A DNA stretch of 64,000 nucleotides from Warburgia ugandensis (lineage: Eukaryota; Streptophyta; Magnoliopsida; Canellales; Canellaceae). The position numbers and the translations under genes were made by a program. Shown here in pieces: positions 50,613 to 62,637 of this stretch. The number at the start of each line of letters is the position of its first letter. Position 1 is the stretch's first letter. The DNA is taken from contig CP141138.1 in NCBI GenBank assembly GCA_035236585.1, positions 31,941,437 through 32,005,436 of the forward strand. Reading direction: 5' to 3'. Below the pieces are notes generated by a model. The model was not told the origin of the DNA. It saw nothing but the letters and a program-made list of their open reading frames with translations, and made no database searches.

Positions 50613-51310
50613 GGTGGGTCTATTACGATTCAACCATAGGAGAGGAGAAGAGAGAGAAAGAGAGGAGAGGAAGAAAGTGAGCTTGCCAAGGAGAAGAGGG
50701 AGACCTGGGAGATAGAAGGAGAGAGTAAGGGATGTGTGTGTGAGAGAGAGAGACATAAGAGATAGGAGGGTGAAAAGGAGTTAGGGGAAGAGGAGATAAA
50801 AGGTGGTTATGGGTTTCCTCCCAAGTGTCCTGCCAAAATAGGAGTGTAGGAGGCCTAGGAAAGTGGGGCAACCATAGTTTATAGCCATCTCTCATTCTAA
50901 ATTTGGTTTCTCCCCCTTCTTTGGAAACTTCTCTAAGTGAATCTTTTCATCTTCTCCATGATTCCCAATTGAGATCAATTTTCATTTAGGAAACTATCTT
51001 ATCCATCTTTATGAGTGATCTGGTTCATCCAATGTTCTTTAGATAGTCTGCACCGTTAACTTTTGATCTTAGCCATTCATGCCTCTTTTGGTTAATCAAC
51101 AAAATAAAAGACCAAATTAGAGTCATCTAAGCTATACATTAATCATCTGATAAGCTTTAATGATCATCTGATCATTAATTTTGACAAATTAATGATTAAT
51201 AGTCAATTGGAGCTAAATTCAAAATAAGTTAAAAATTGCAAATTTAATTAGTTAGATATCTAATTGAATGCTACATGAGGGGTATTTTGACCAAAATTGA
51301 ACACTTAAGA

Positions 51311-51425
51311 TTAATTTTAGTAATTTAAATTTTATTTAAACTCCCAATTTCTAAGTGGAGTCCCTGTAGGATTGACACATACTTGCACAAACTATACTAT
51401 AATAGCTCATGAAATCTAGTACACA
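51311..51425 (+). repeat. Element B 3' LTR, right end
   Basis: Continues from 48528. Contains aggattgacacatacttgc and ends GTACACA, followed by the target duplication atcta (51426-51430). Confidence 0.88.
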
Positions 51426-51450
51426 ATCTACTACTTTGATCTAGAACATT

Positions 51451-54418
51451 TGATAATTGTTCAATTTGCATAAAAAGTACCTAATTAGTAGTCCATCTGT
51501 TATAAATTAGAGGTATTATTCTAAGGTTTTTCCAAAATTCTATAATACATGCATTTCTCAGCTAATGATTCAAAACTCTGATATTTTGCAAGTTCAGAAG
51601 GTAATCCAGAGTATGTATATAATCATAATTTTTTAGAATTTAATTAGGTTTTTTTTTACTCTTTTGTCATTATTGAGAAGATGATCCAACAATAAAGATC
51701 AAGAAAGATAAGATTTGAAGATCAAGATCAAACGAGTACCAACGACCTAAATTTCATCATTCCAATGCTCTATCAAGGTTTAAGATCATCTTAAGACAAA
51801 CAAGAAGGCAATGGGAAGATCCAAAGGTGACTAAAATGGTCCATGCAAAAAGCCATGCAATTCTACCACCTTTGCATGAGAATTGGAGCCATGCATGAAG
51901 TTTCCTAGTCTATCAAGGAAATCTAAGAAAGCCAAGCCATTCAAGCCTTGAAGCTAAGAGACTTAGCCACCCAAGCCATCTAGCAATGAGTCATTAAAGT
52001 GAGCCACTAGGCCATATGAGAGTCATGCTGTGTGGAGTCACAATATTGGAGGAGACTTTGAAAGCAATTATCCATGATAAAATTGGATTATTCAAGTGAT
52101 AATTAGAAGAATTTTTAAGGAGAATTGAATATGGTAAGATATACATGCATAGGTGGATTAATCAAGAGAGAGACCAGTCTAATTTCCTTATTTTTCCCTC
52201 CTTTTCCCCATTCTTTTCTTTCTCTTTCCTACTCACCACATCATACATTTAGAAAGGGAGGAGTTCCATGACACCTTTCCTGAAGGTGACGCCTCCCCCC
52301 TTCTAATTCTAGCCAATCCACAATTCCACCTTCTAAATCCATTCCTCACTCGACTACCTCACCTTCCTACCTCTTTCCTCCAACTTGCTTACCTTTTTTC
52401 ATTTCCTTTTCATCCCAACATGTCATATATCTTAACGAAATGGATTCCATGCCTAATCCCATGGAATTCAATGCCTCCCCCTTCCCTTCTGCTTAGACTT
52501 AGAAATTCCACTCACCCACCTTAACTCACCTTCTAAATCTATCTTTTTTCACTTTCCACTCACCTTCCTAGATGCCTTATCTTAACCAAACTCTTTCCCA
52601 ACTTCCATATTATCTTCCATTCAACATTAGAACTCTTTGGAAGTGCCAAAATCTATAAATGCTATAGGAATTCAATGCCTTGGGCATAGAAGGGTGGAGT
52701 TCCTCCTAGCAAGCCTTCCATGCCTCCTTCCTTAAGTGCTCTTCTTCAAGCTCCAATGCTCCCACCTTGCTGCTCCTTCAAGGTGTTCCAAGTCTCCTTC
52801 AAGTTCAGCATTCCTTCTTTTGCTTGCCCATCAATTCAAGGTGGTTTTTATGCTTCTTTTCCTCTCTTGTTGCTTTGTTCACTTCTTTATTGTAGGTGCA
52901 TCTTTCTTTCCTTGTTTTTTCCTTTGAGTTTTGATTCCAAGTTCTCAGTTTTCTTGCTTAATTCTTCTAGATCCAAGCTTGTTCTCTTTTGTAGTGACAT
53001 TCAAGAGAATAGAAACCTTGAATCATCTTACTTTTCCTTCATCACTCTCATTGATTCTAGCTTTGTTTTGGATCTATCTTACTCTTGTTGTTCCCATCTT
53101 TCCTACATCCATTTGCCATTATCCAATACTTGCTCGTCTCTTATCCTGGGAGGAGCCAAAAACAAGGAAGGTGGGGTAGTAGGAAACTAAATTGGTTGGT
53201 CATAGCTTTCAAAAGAAAACATAAGAAGTATTAATGATTGGAAACATATTTCAATCCCACACCCACAAGTAGTTATCGACAAACTAAATAAGAGAAAAGA
53301 CATCCTTGACATTTATGATCACAAAATCTTAAAAGCAAAAGTACTTTCAACAACACTGAGAATAAAAGAAGCTTTCAAAGATCTACATCTGTTTGAGTTT
53401 TCTCTCTTGAATTCATATGCATGATATCTGAGTTTAGATTTGGATTATTGGAATATGTTTAATCTTTGATTTGAAGTTGGGATCTTGCTTAAGAAGAGTG
53501 AGCAATTTTCAACCTTCTTCTCTAGGTACATGTGCACCACTTTTTTATGTAATTTCAAGCCAATGAATAAATTTGTTTGATGCACATTGTTACTTACTAA
53601 TTCTAGTAGTAAAGTACTTCAATTCTTTGAGTGTTATATTCCATGAAAGGTACTTGCTAATTTTCTTTCCATCCCTTACTTGATTTGAGTTTCACATAAA
53701 CCATGTTGCTAGAACTTTTTACCTCATGTTTCATGTGTAATGTCTATCAATCCATACGCTTTGCTTGCCTAAAATCTTAGGAACCCATTTAGATTTTTAA
53801 TTAGTGTTTTAGTTAGTTTGTGTTTCAGTTATCTTTTAATTCTTAATTTCTAGCCATCATTCACTCCATGAACCATGCACACACTTTCATGGTCACACGC
53901 ATGGTGATTGAAGTTCATGTTTGAATTGTTAGTTGATTCTTTGTTTAGGTTAAGTTTCAATTTCAGTAGTTACTTGCTTTGTATCTTACATTAGTTTGGA
54001 AAGTTTCTAATTTGGTTTTAAAAACTGTTATGTTTAGGAAAGTGTTAGTTCCAGAAAGTTTCATTTTTAACAAATTTCCTTAAGTAAAAGTTTCCTAGAC
54101 TCATTCATTCTAATTTTGCATTAGTTCTTTTATTGAATTCATGTTATATAGAAAAGCATCTAATTCCATTGAATATCTAATATCTTTATTTTTAGAAAGT
54201 TACCCTTAGTTCACGTTTCTAATTTTATGCATGTTTCCCTTTCCATGTCGTTTAAATTCCTAGCTTAATCAAAATCCTTTTTCTATGGCTAAGATAAGCA
54301 ACTTAAATAAGATCCAGTCAGTTGAAAATTTTATGAGGTTCTTACTGGGATCGACCTCTTTCACGGGTAAATTATGACATTGATTTGTGCACTTATGAGT
54401 AATATTAAAGTTACATCA
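51451..54418 (+). repeat. Element C 5' LTR (2968 bp)
   Basis: Starts TGATAATTGTTCAATTTG and ends GTTACATCA. The first 1.3 kb aligns with 62638-64000. It includes aatgaataaattt (about 53562), aggaacccatttagattttta (about 53780) and gggatcgacc (about 54348) near the 3' end. Confidence 0.92.
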
Positions 54419-54424
54419 AGACTT

Positions 54425-54441
54425 TGGCATTGTTCCTGGAA
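54425..54441 (+). other. Primer-binding site (tRNA-Asp type, mutated)
   Basis: TGGCATTGTTCCTGGAA, six bases after the LTR end, aligns with the TGGCGCCGTTGCCGGGG site typical of Athila/Tat elements. Most differences are C-to-T or G-to-A changes, as expected from methylated-cytosine deamination. Confidence 0.75.
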
Positions 54442-55560
54442 AAATTGCAATGGATTTGTAGTTGGATCTTTATTTAGATTGTTTATCTCTAGTGGTAGTT
54501 CTAGGTTACATTAGATTAGGATTTTTGCATCATTTTACATATTTTTCTAATTACTCACAAATTGACATATTTCTTTATTTTTGCACAAAAGGAATTTAGC
54601 AAAAGGAGCAGCGATGATCCTATGGGTCAAAGCTTTATCAACTTGATTAGGATTTACTTGCTTTCTTAGATTAGGTTTTTGGGTGAACTTATAGTGAGGC
54701 CTTATTGTAATTTGTAATTCATCATTCAATTTTAAATGGGTTGTAATAATATAGGGCAAGTGTGGGGTATGGATGCCCACACTTGATCTTCATCAAAAGC
54801 CCCACTATAAGCTTCTCTCACTCTCTTTTATTTTCTTGGAGTAGATGCATTTAGAGTAGTTTGCATATTGATTATAGTGTAAATCATATAGTTTACGGTC
54901 ATTCATTATACTTGTTGCATCTTACTTCGGGTTGTTGTTTTAGAATTTGCACTTATTTAACATAGATTACTTTATTAGGTAGCATATAGGTAAGCATTAG
55001 TTTCCTTTCCTCGTAATTGCATTGCATGTGTACTGCTTTATGGTGGATGAAACACATTGGTAGTAAGGGCCCCATAGGAACCCTCATAAGATAAAGATTG
55101 GATTTCATCATCAGATCCTTAGCCCACCTAAATAATGAAATCAATCCCTTGTATGTTCATGATCCTAGCCCCTAAAAAGCTTAATTTAAAATCAAGTAGC
55201 AAGACTTAGGTGTATTGTGCTTGTAGGACCCTTTTAGAAGGAGGAGATCTATTATCACTCTAGTGGCTTTTGAACATTGTAGTTATAGTGGGTATCCAAA
55301 ATCCAAGTGATTTTTTCACCCCTTTTATTAACTATTGTTGAGGTCTAAACACATCCTTCCATGATAATTGTATTAACCACTTTAGAGGAGAACCAAACTG
55401 GTAAGCAGTAGCAGTAGTCAAGCTTGAATAAAAGGAGGAACTGTCTAGATGTAGGTCTAAAAGCTGCCACCCTGCAGATTAACAAAGATCATCAAAATAG
55501 CTCGATAGTGAACCATTAGGATTGATTGTGCGTTATATAAAGTCACATTTATATTTAGTT
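54442..55560 (+). other. Element C leader
   Basis: Noncoding region between the PBS and gag; partly similar to element B's leader. No gene seen. Confidence 0.7.
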
Positions 55561-55842
55561 TGTGTCATTTAGATAGGTTTTCATTATAGTGCACCAAGGA
55601 CAACAATCTCAAAACACTGAGTTAGTACCATTGGATCTTGAGATTGAATGTACCCATAGGCAAGGGGTAAGAAATCAAATTCCTAACCCCATGGTAGACC
55701 CACAAGCTATAGTTGAGCACAAGGCCATAAGACATTTCTATGCACCACTCTAGTTCAATACCCCATCATGCATCATATTGCCAACCACTAATGTAGACCA
55801 CTGTGAGCTTAATCCTGAAGTTATATAGTTACTCCCAACATT

Positions 55843-55929
<87 letters not shown>

Positions 55930-57260
55930 CCATACCTTCATATCAAGGAATATTTGTGTTACATTCATATTCCAAAATGTCTCGGATAATTTTATTATAC
56001 TTAGGTTGTTCTCTTTCTCATTGAAAGATAAGGCCAAATCATATCTAAATTCTTTAGAAGTAGGTTTCATTGCCACATGGGACTAGTTATCTAGGAAGTT
56101 TTTGAACAAATTCTTCCCTATCCATATGACAACTGACCTTTGTAGGGAGATCATTAATTTCTAGCAAAGACATACTGAACAATATTATGGATGCTAAGAA
56201 AGGTGGATTGAATGGCTGTAAAATGTCCCCACCACAATTTTGAAAAATAGTAGCAAGTTTAGTACTTTTATGAGGTATTAATACCTCAAAATAGAGAAAT
56301 GATAGATGCAGCTAGTGGAGGGGCTTTCATGTTGAAAAATAAAATAAAGGCCTAGGAATTTTTTCAAACTTTAGTTGACAATTTTCAATAATGGGAGTAC
56401 TCCAATAGGATAGAGCGAAATACCCATCCTCAAAAGAAAAGAGGTTTGTATAAAATAGGAGTGACCTCAGATATGTCATATATGCTCAACTCCTTGACAG
56501 AAAGATTGGACAAGGTTGAAAGTATTCTCCATAGAATAGATGCCTACATGGTTATTAATGCATCAAATAATCTTCCACAAGAGGTTTGTTCTATTTGTTC
56601 TAGTCCAACACACTTGAACATAGCCTATCCATCTAGTAGAGTACATATCTTTTAGAACAAGCAAATGCTATGAATGCATATCGCAGTCCTAACAATAATC
56701 CTTACTCTAAGACCTATAACCTAGGATGGGTTGGGCATACTAATTTGTCATGGTCTAAAAGCAATTGCTAGGGAGGTCCATCTGTGAACCCCCTACACAA
56801 AACTTTCCCAAGAGTTGAGTTCATCAGTGGCCACCTAGTTTTTAGTTCCCTCAGCAACCAAAGAATCCAACCTTTGAGGAAACTATGCAGTTATTTATGG
56901 AAAAAACCTTAAAACACTAGGAGGAAACTAGATAAGCCATTAATGAGAGTAGATAGAGCAACAATGTTAAATATTAAATTATTTCCAAATTAGCAATGCA
57001 AATTGGCCAATTGTTAGCTACTTTGAGTGATAGAGGAAAGGGACAGTTTCCTAGTCAACCTATCAATCTTAAGGGTCAGTTTGAATTAAGGTCAAGTTCA
57101 CATACCCAAAGACATCATGAGCATGCGAAGTTCATAACTACCCTTAGAAGTGGTTATCAGGTTGATACTAAAGTAGGATATACTAAGGAAAAGTTAGAGA
57201 AGAATGAACCAGCTGAAACACAGGAGAAAGAGAAGAGACAGCAACCTCTACTCCATCTGA
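55560..57260 (+). pseudogene. Athila-like gag of element C
   Basis: In order: an N-terminal stretch with LVPLDLEIECTHRQG (about 55622-55666), PSCIILPTTNV and LLPTFY (55829-55846), then a (GA)n array that breaks the frame, then DPYLHIKEY (from 55927), a damaged capsid region (to about 56450), an open stretch MLNSLTERLDKVESIL with a CCHC-type knuckle CSICSSPTHLNIAY (56587-56628) whose last Cys has become Tyr, and QIGQLLATLSDRGKGQFPSQP (about 57000). Particle-forming protein in active elements; non-functional here. Confidence 0.85.
55847..55927. repeat. (AG)n microsatellite inside gag
   Basis: About 81 bp of AG inserted between the codons of LLPTFY and DPYLHIKEY. The frames before (codons at 55829, 55832...) and after (codons at 55927...) differ, so the array shifts the reading frame. 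Confidence 0.97.
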
Positions 57261-57299
57261 GCCTATAGTGGAGGTACCTTCTATGCCTAAAGCTCCATT

Positions 57300-58340
57300 C
57301 CCTTAGTTATTAGACAAGGCTAAGAAAGGAACCAACTTCAATGATATAATGAATGTGTTTAAACATGTGCAAATAAATTACTTAATACTATTAAAGATAT
57401 CCTTACTTATGCCAAGTTTCTCAAAGAGCTCTACACACAAAAGGAAAAGATTAGTATGCAAAAGAAAGCCTTCCTCACTGAGTTAGTAAGCTCTTTGATG
57501 CAAAAGAAATCCAAGTTGTCCTACCATCTCTTGTGTTATTGAAAACCATGTCATTGATTTCATTGTTCAGGATACCTACCCTGTGTTAGACCTTGATAGT
57601 TAAATCCTAGTAATCCTTGGATGCCCATTCTTGGAACTACCCAATACCATAATTATCTATAGAAATGGTGTGATGAAATTGTCCTTCGGCAATATGAACG
57701 CCAAGCTAATTATTTTAAATGCTTAGCATCTAGACCTAGATGATTCCTATGTAGTAAATTTAATTGAAGGTCTAATTCAAGATGCTAATACATCATCATC
57801 TATTCTAGACGCACTTGAAGCATGTTTAACACACTTTAACTATGACTTTCATATAGACAAATCATTGAAGAGGTAAATAATCTTTTAGATGGTGCATTTA
57901 AAATGGATACCTCCATATGGTTCCCTCTAATGGAAGCACTTCCTCCTTCCAAATCTATCACAGTGTCATCAGTAGAAAAACTACCTACCTTGATCCTTAA
58001 GCCATTACCTAAAAATATAAAATATTCTTACTTGGGACTAGATCAATCCTTTCTTATAATCATAGCCTTAGATCTTGATAAAGAATAGAAATTTAAGCTT
58101 CTTAATGTTCTCAAAGAACATAAGACAATCTTAGGGTGGACCTATCGAACATCAAAGAGATTAACCTGCTATGTGTATGCATAAAATTCATCTAGAAGAA
58201 AATGTTAAACTATCTAGGGAAACACAAAGAAGATTAAACCCTAATATGAAAGAGCTTGTGAGAGATGAAGTGCTTAAGCTCTTAGATATTGGTGTCTCCA
58301 CCCTATATCTAACAACACTTGCGTCAGCCCAGTTTATGTT
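57300..58340 (+). pseudogene. Athila-like protease region and pol N-terminus
   Basis: YAKFLKELYTQKEKISMQKK (about 57410-57470) is the conserved stretch preceding the Athila protease. The protease itself is hardly readable, with the catalytic motif lost to stops around 57.58-57.61 kb. The open stretch 57903-58088 carries LPTLILKPLPKNIKYSYLGL (canonical LELKPLPSHLKYAYLG), the linker into reverse transcriptase, followed by FKLLNVLKEHKTILGWT. Confidence 0.8.
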
Positions 58341-58920
58341 ATCCCCATGAAATACAGAGTCATGGTAATCCAAAATGAGTATAATAAATTAGTCCCCACT
58401 CGCATGACCATAGGGTGGAGAGTTTGTATAGATTATCGAAAACTAAACTGGGTCATGAGGAAAGACCACTTTCCTCTACCCTTTATAGATCAATTGTTGG
58501 AAAGGTTAGTTGGTCATAGTTATTATTGTTTTCTTGATAGATACTCTGGCTATAACCAAATCCCCATAACATGTGAGGGTTAGGATAAGACTACCTTCAC
58601 CTGCCCTTTTGGGACCTTTGCTTACCACTGTATGCCTTTAGACTTTGTAATGCTGTTGCTAGTTTTCAAAGGTGTATGTTGAGCATATTTTTTTATATGG
58701 TGTAGAGGTTCTTAGGAGTGTTTATAGACAATTTTTTAGTGTCTTGTTATTCATTTGATGAATACCTGCTCCATTTAAAGCTTGCCATTGCTAGGTGTCA
58801 GGAAAAGAACTTAGTGCTTAACAAGGAAAAATGTTATTTCATGGTACAAAATGGCAACATTTTAGGCCACATCATATCACACAATGGTATAGAAGTAGAT
58901 AAACTAAAGTGGATTTAATC
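58341..58920 (+). pseudogene. Athila-like reverse transcriptase
   Basis: Blocks in order: CIDYRKLNWVMRKDHFPLPF (about 58427-58486), IDQLLERLVGHSYYCFLDRY (58487-58546), SGYNQIPI, CPFGTFAY (about 58601-58624), then after frame breaks FIDNFLVSC (from about 58721) where the family has a (F/Y)xDD block: the second catalytic Asp reads Asn. The thumb/connection region with GHIISHNGIEVDK follows. Inactive by both frame breaks and the lost Asp. Confidence 0.88.
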
Positions 58921-59570
58921 TATAACCTTCCTCCTCCAAGGACGGTGAAGGAAAATTGTTCATTTTTATGCCATGTTGGTTTTTATAGACCGTCCATCAA
59001 GGACTTTAGTAAAATTACTAAATCCATATGTAATTTGCTTATGAAAGAGGCAAATTTCGACTTTGATGATGATTGTATGAAAGCATTTGAGAGCCTAAAG
59101 GCTAAATTAACTTCTACACCTATTATTCATCTACTAGATTGGAGTGCACCATTTGAAATAATGTATAATGCTTTAGACTATGTGATCAAGGCTATGTTGG
59201 GGCTATGTATTGACAAACTACCCCATGTGATATATTATGTTACTAAGATCCTCAATGATGCTAAACTCAATTATTCCACTATAGAAAAAGAGTTGTTAGT
59301 AGTTGTTTTTGCACTAGATAAGTTTAGATCTTACTTGTTAAGATTTAAGGACATTGTCTATTTGTACCATGCAGCTTTAAAATATCTTCTTTCTAAGAAA
59401 GATGAAAAACATAGGCTATTCTGATGGATACTATTGCTATAGGAGTTTGATTTGGAAATTCGGGATAACAAAGGTTTCAAAAATGTTGTAGTTGACCATT
59501 TATCTAGGTTAGCTGTGGAGTCTACTAACGAGAATGTGTTTATAATAGAAACATTTCTAGATGAACAATT
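58921..59570 (+). pseudogene. Athila-like RNase H region
   Basis: One long open stretch (58909-59424) covers VGFYRPSIKDFSKITKSICN, then the RNase H domain with APFEIMYNALDYVIKAMLG (canonical ...CDASDYAVGAVLG; the catalytic CDAS has become YNAL), YSTIEKELLVVVFALDKFRS (Glu kept) and ALKYLLSKKDEKHRL. After a stop, EFDLEIRDNKGF and VVDHLSRL complete the region. Degrades the RNA strand during reverse transcription in active copies. Confidence 0.88.
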
Positions 59571-60830
59571 GTTATACATTTTTCAGTTGCACTGGTATGT
59601 AGATATACTCAATTATCTTATCATAGGTTAAATGCCTAGTCATTGGTCTAAACAAGATAGAAAAAGGTTTATTACTAGTCAAGCATTTTACATGGGATGA
59701 TCCATACTTGTTCAAGTACTATCCTGATCAGGTCATTAGGAGAGGCATACCCAATAATGAACATCATAAAATCATTTTCTTTTATCATAACCATGCATGC
59801 AGGGGCCATTTTAGTTCTTGAAAGACAACTACAAAGATTTTGCAGTGTGGTTTTATTGGTCAACTATTTTCAGGGATTCACATGCTTACTTCATAACATG
59901 TGCTAAATGTCAACAGTTACAGAGTATAGGAAAACGAAATATGATGCCCTCAAATCCCATTTTGATCATTGAGCCTTTTGATGTTTAGGGCATTGGTTTT
60001 ATACCACCTTTTTCTTAACTCTTTTAGTTATTTGTACATCCTTATGGGAGTGGACTCTATGTGCAAGTGGGTACAAGCTATACCGTGCGATGCCGATGAC
60101 TACAAGGTGGTGTCAAGTTCTAAAGGAAAACATATTTGTGAGCTTTGGTACCCCTACAACCATTATTAATGATGGGGGAAAACACTTTTGCGATAGAGTA
60201 TTTGAGAAAATGAAGAAATATGGTGTTAACCATACCCCTTACCATCCTCAGACTAGTGGATAGGTAGAAGTGTTAGATAGGGAGGTAAAGAAAATCTTAG
60301 AAAAGACAATCAATCCAAATAGGAAATATTGGTCTTTAAGACTTAGTCACCCTTTATGGGCACATTATATTGCATATAAGACCCCTATAGGCATGTCACC
60401 ATAGTACTTGGTCTATAGAAAGGCTTGCCAACTCCCAGTAGAACTTGAACATAAAGCATATTGGGCCATAAAAAAGCTCAATGTTGATCTATATACTATT
60501 GGGAGCCATAGAAAACTCCCACACAACGAATTGGATGAACTAAGAAAATATAAATATGAGTCTTCCAAGATATACAAAGATCACAAGAAAAGCAATCATG
60601 ATAGACACATCCTACGAAAGACTTTCACCCCAGGTCAGAAGGTCCTTTTGTATAATTCTAGATTGCATCTATTTCCTAGCATACTTCAATCTCAATGGAC
60701 TCATCTTACTTAGTACGTACTATTTATAAAGGGTCATTGAGATAGAAAAGGATAGAGAGATTTCCAAAGTCAATGCGAAAATGTCAAAATCTTATCTAGA
60801 GTTGGTCACCCTTGAAATAGAAGAAATCTT
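59571..60830 (+). pseudogene. Athila-like integrase
   Basis: Starts near WYVDILNYLIIG and PSHWSKQDRKRFI, then DDPYLFKYYPDQVIRRGIP and a zinc-binding region with stops (59.75-59.93 kb). In the core the first catalytic Asp is lost: GIGF instead of GIDF (about 59990-60000). SYLYILMGVDSMCKWVQAIP follows. IINDGGKHF (about 60163-60189) keeps the second Asp. YHPQTSG is followed by a stop in front of VEV. Then KILEKTINPNRKYWSLRL and the open tail 60408-60713 (YRKACQLPVELEHKAYWAIK) and SYLELV-like end near 60820. Inserts the cDNA into the genome in active copies. Confidence 0.88.
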
Positions 60831-60959
60831 ACTAGAGGAACCAGTCTACCATGACCCACCTTAGCATGTCCCATGACACTTGCATCCATCATCAAATTAG
60901 CATTCATCATTATATTTGCATTCATCATGACATGAATGTCTAGCTGAAATCATTAAAAT

Positions 60960-62620
60960 TACTGCTCACTAGGAGGCAACCCATGGTTTCTAAAGAGTCT
61001 CATTATTCTACATTACCTATTTATCATATAGGAGTCCTATATTTCAAAACATTAGGGACAATGTTTAATTCAAGTTGGGGGTCTAGATATGCATGAGATT
61101 TCTGAGTTTTCTTGTAATTTAAAAAAAAAAAATGATTTTTCTAGTTTTCAAAGTTTTAAGGTCAATGTTCTTTTACTATGATGAGAATTGGATTTTGAAA
61201 AGCTTAGTATTTCTCCTACTTTAATTTCTTAATAGAAATGCAAATGGTTAATTGTAAATTTTATATATGTCTTAAAGTATTTTATGAAAGTTAAGTCTCA
61301 TAATATACTTACACAACATTGCATTGTTTAGACTAATGGATGGTTATGATTTATAGATCCTAAGAAAATCAGTGGAGACCTATATACCTTGTGAGTATTA
61401 GAGACTATCATCTTTCTGAGGGCTATATAATTAATTCCATATTTTCTTTAGCATGCATAAATTTAGAAAGATCATGTTATCATTGTTAGCATACATAAGA
61501 GTTCTAACTTTCTTTCTTGAATATTTATTGAATGTGATGGGCTTTTAAGAGACCTAGGAAATGATATAGGCTATTTTTGTTATAGCCCAGAGACAAAAAC
61601 TTACCTAGTGTATTATACCACTAATTAGATCCATTGAGCCTCTTGGTAAGCCTTTTCTTTTCAAAACCCCATTTACCTTAATCCAAAAGCCCAGTTAACA
61701 ATATCTATTACCTATCTTTTAAAAATGAGTAGAGATGATAGAAAAAGTAGAAAAAGGACAAAAATCTAAGAAGTAAAAAATATCAAAGTATTTACATGAA
61801 AAGCCTTTTCCTAAAAAAAAAACAAATATCAAGAAAAAGAAAATTGAGGGAGGAAAAGTAGTAAAGGTATTCACTTCAGTACAAAGAAATGAAAAGTTGT
61901 CAAACATGTATAGAAGACCTCAAATCAAATTTGAAATTTGAATCCTTTATATTCTTTCTTTTAGTACCTTTCCCACTACGTTTTGTCCTAATTAAAGACC
62001 TATTGATCTTAAGTGGAATATAGCCTTAAAGAGGATAAAAATGGGAAGGAATTAAGGTGAAATGCCCATACTGGACTTAGTACTAGCATCTATTCTTAGG
62101 GATCATATTCCTTTATCTCATTTGTGCTTAAAAGAAATTATGTGAACCATTAGATAGTTGGATTTGATCACATAGTGAGTGAATTTTGTTTAACCCCTTT
62201 TCTCTAAGAGCTTTATTTTTTAGTGTACCCATGATAATTTGAGGTTAAAACATTATTTCAATGGAGTATAAGCATATGTATTTATAAGTTCTGACTTATG
62301 TAGTTGTACACACACTGCACTCCAAGATATAACTATAATAAAATGGCTTTGGTATGTGGATAACTAGTCAAGCTTTTCATTCATATTTATTAAGTTATTA
62401 AAGCTAGTAGAGTACTAATTGATGACAATTCTCTGGATAAAATAAAGGACAAACCTTATTGAATTTTGTGGGTATATTTACTGCAAACCCTCTTAAGGTT
62501 TAACTCGTCCACTAAGGAGAACCTATGGGTTTAAAGGCTTATTGCATGTGCTTACCTATGAAAATGGAAACCAATATTGTTTTCATGATTTTTCACATAT
62601 TTTGCTTAGGGACTAGCAAA
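60960..62620 (+). other. Element C post-pol noncoding block
   Basis: Opens with the family phrase ctaggaggcaacccatgg (about 60966), then cattagggacaatgttta and gttgggggtctag (about 61040-61085). The rest aligns with element A (14.85-16.55 kb) and B (45.3-46.9 kb). No env-like frame recognised. Confidence 0.75.
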
Positions 62621-62624
62621 ATAC

Positions 62625-62637
62625 TGGTTGGGGGTTG
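62625..62637 (+). other. Element C polypurine tract
   Basis: The G-rich ctggttgggggttg region ends directly at the 3' LTR start TGATAAGTG (62638). Confidence 0.75.

Noticed and set aside
52720..53190. 156-codon open frame in element C
   Set aside because: Entirely inside the 5' LTR, rich in Ser/Phe/Leu from CT-rich DNA. LTRs do not normally encode protein here.
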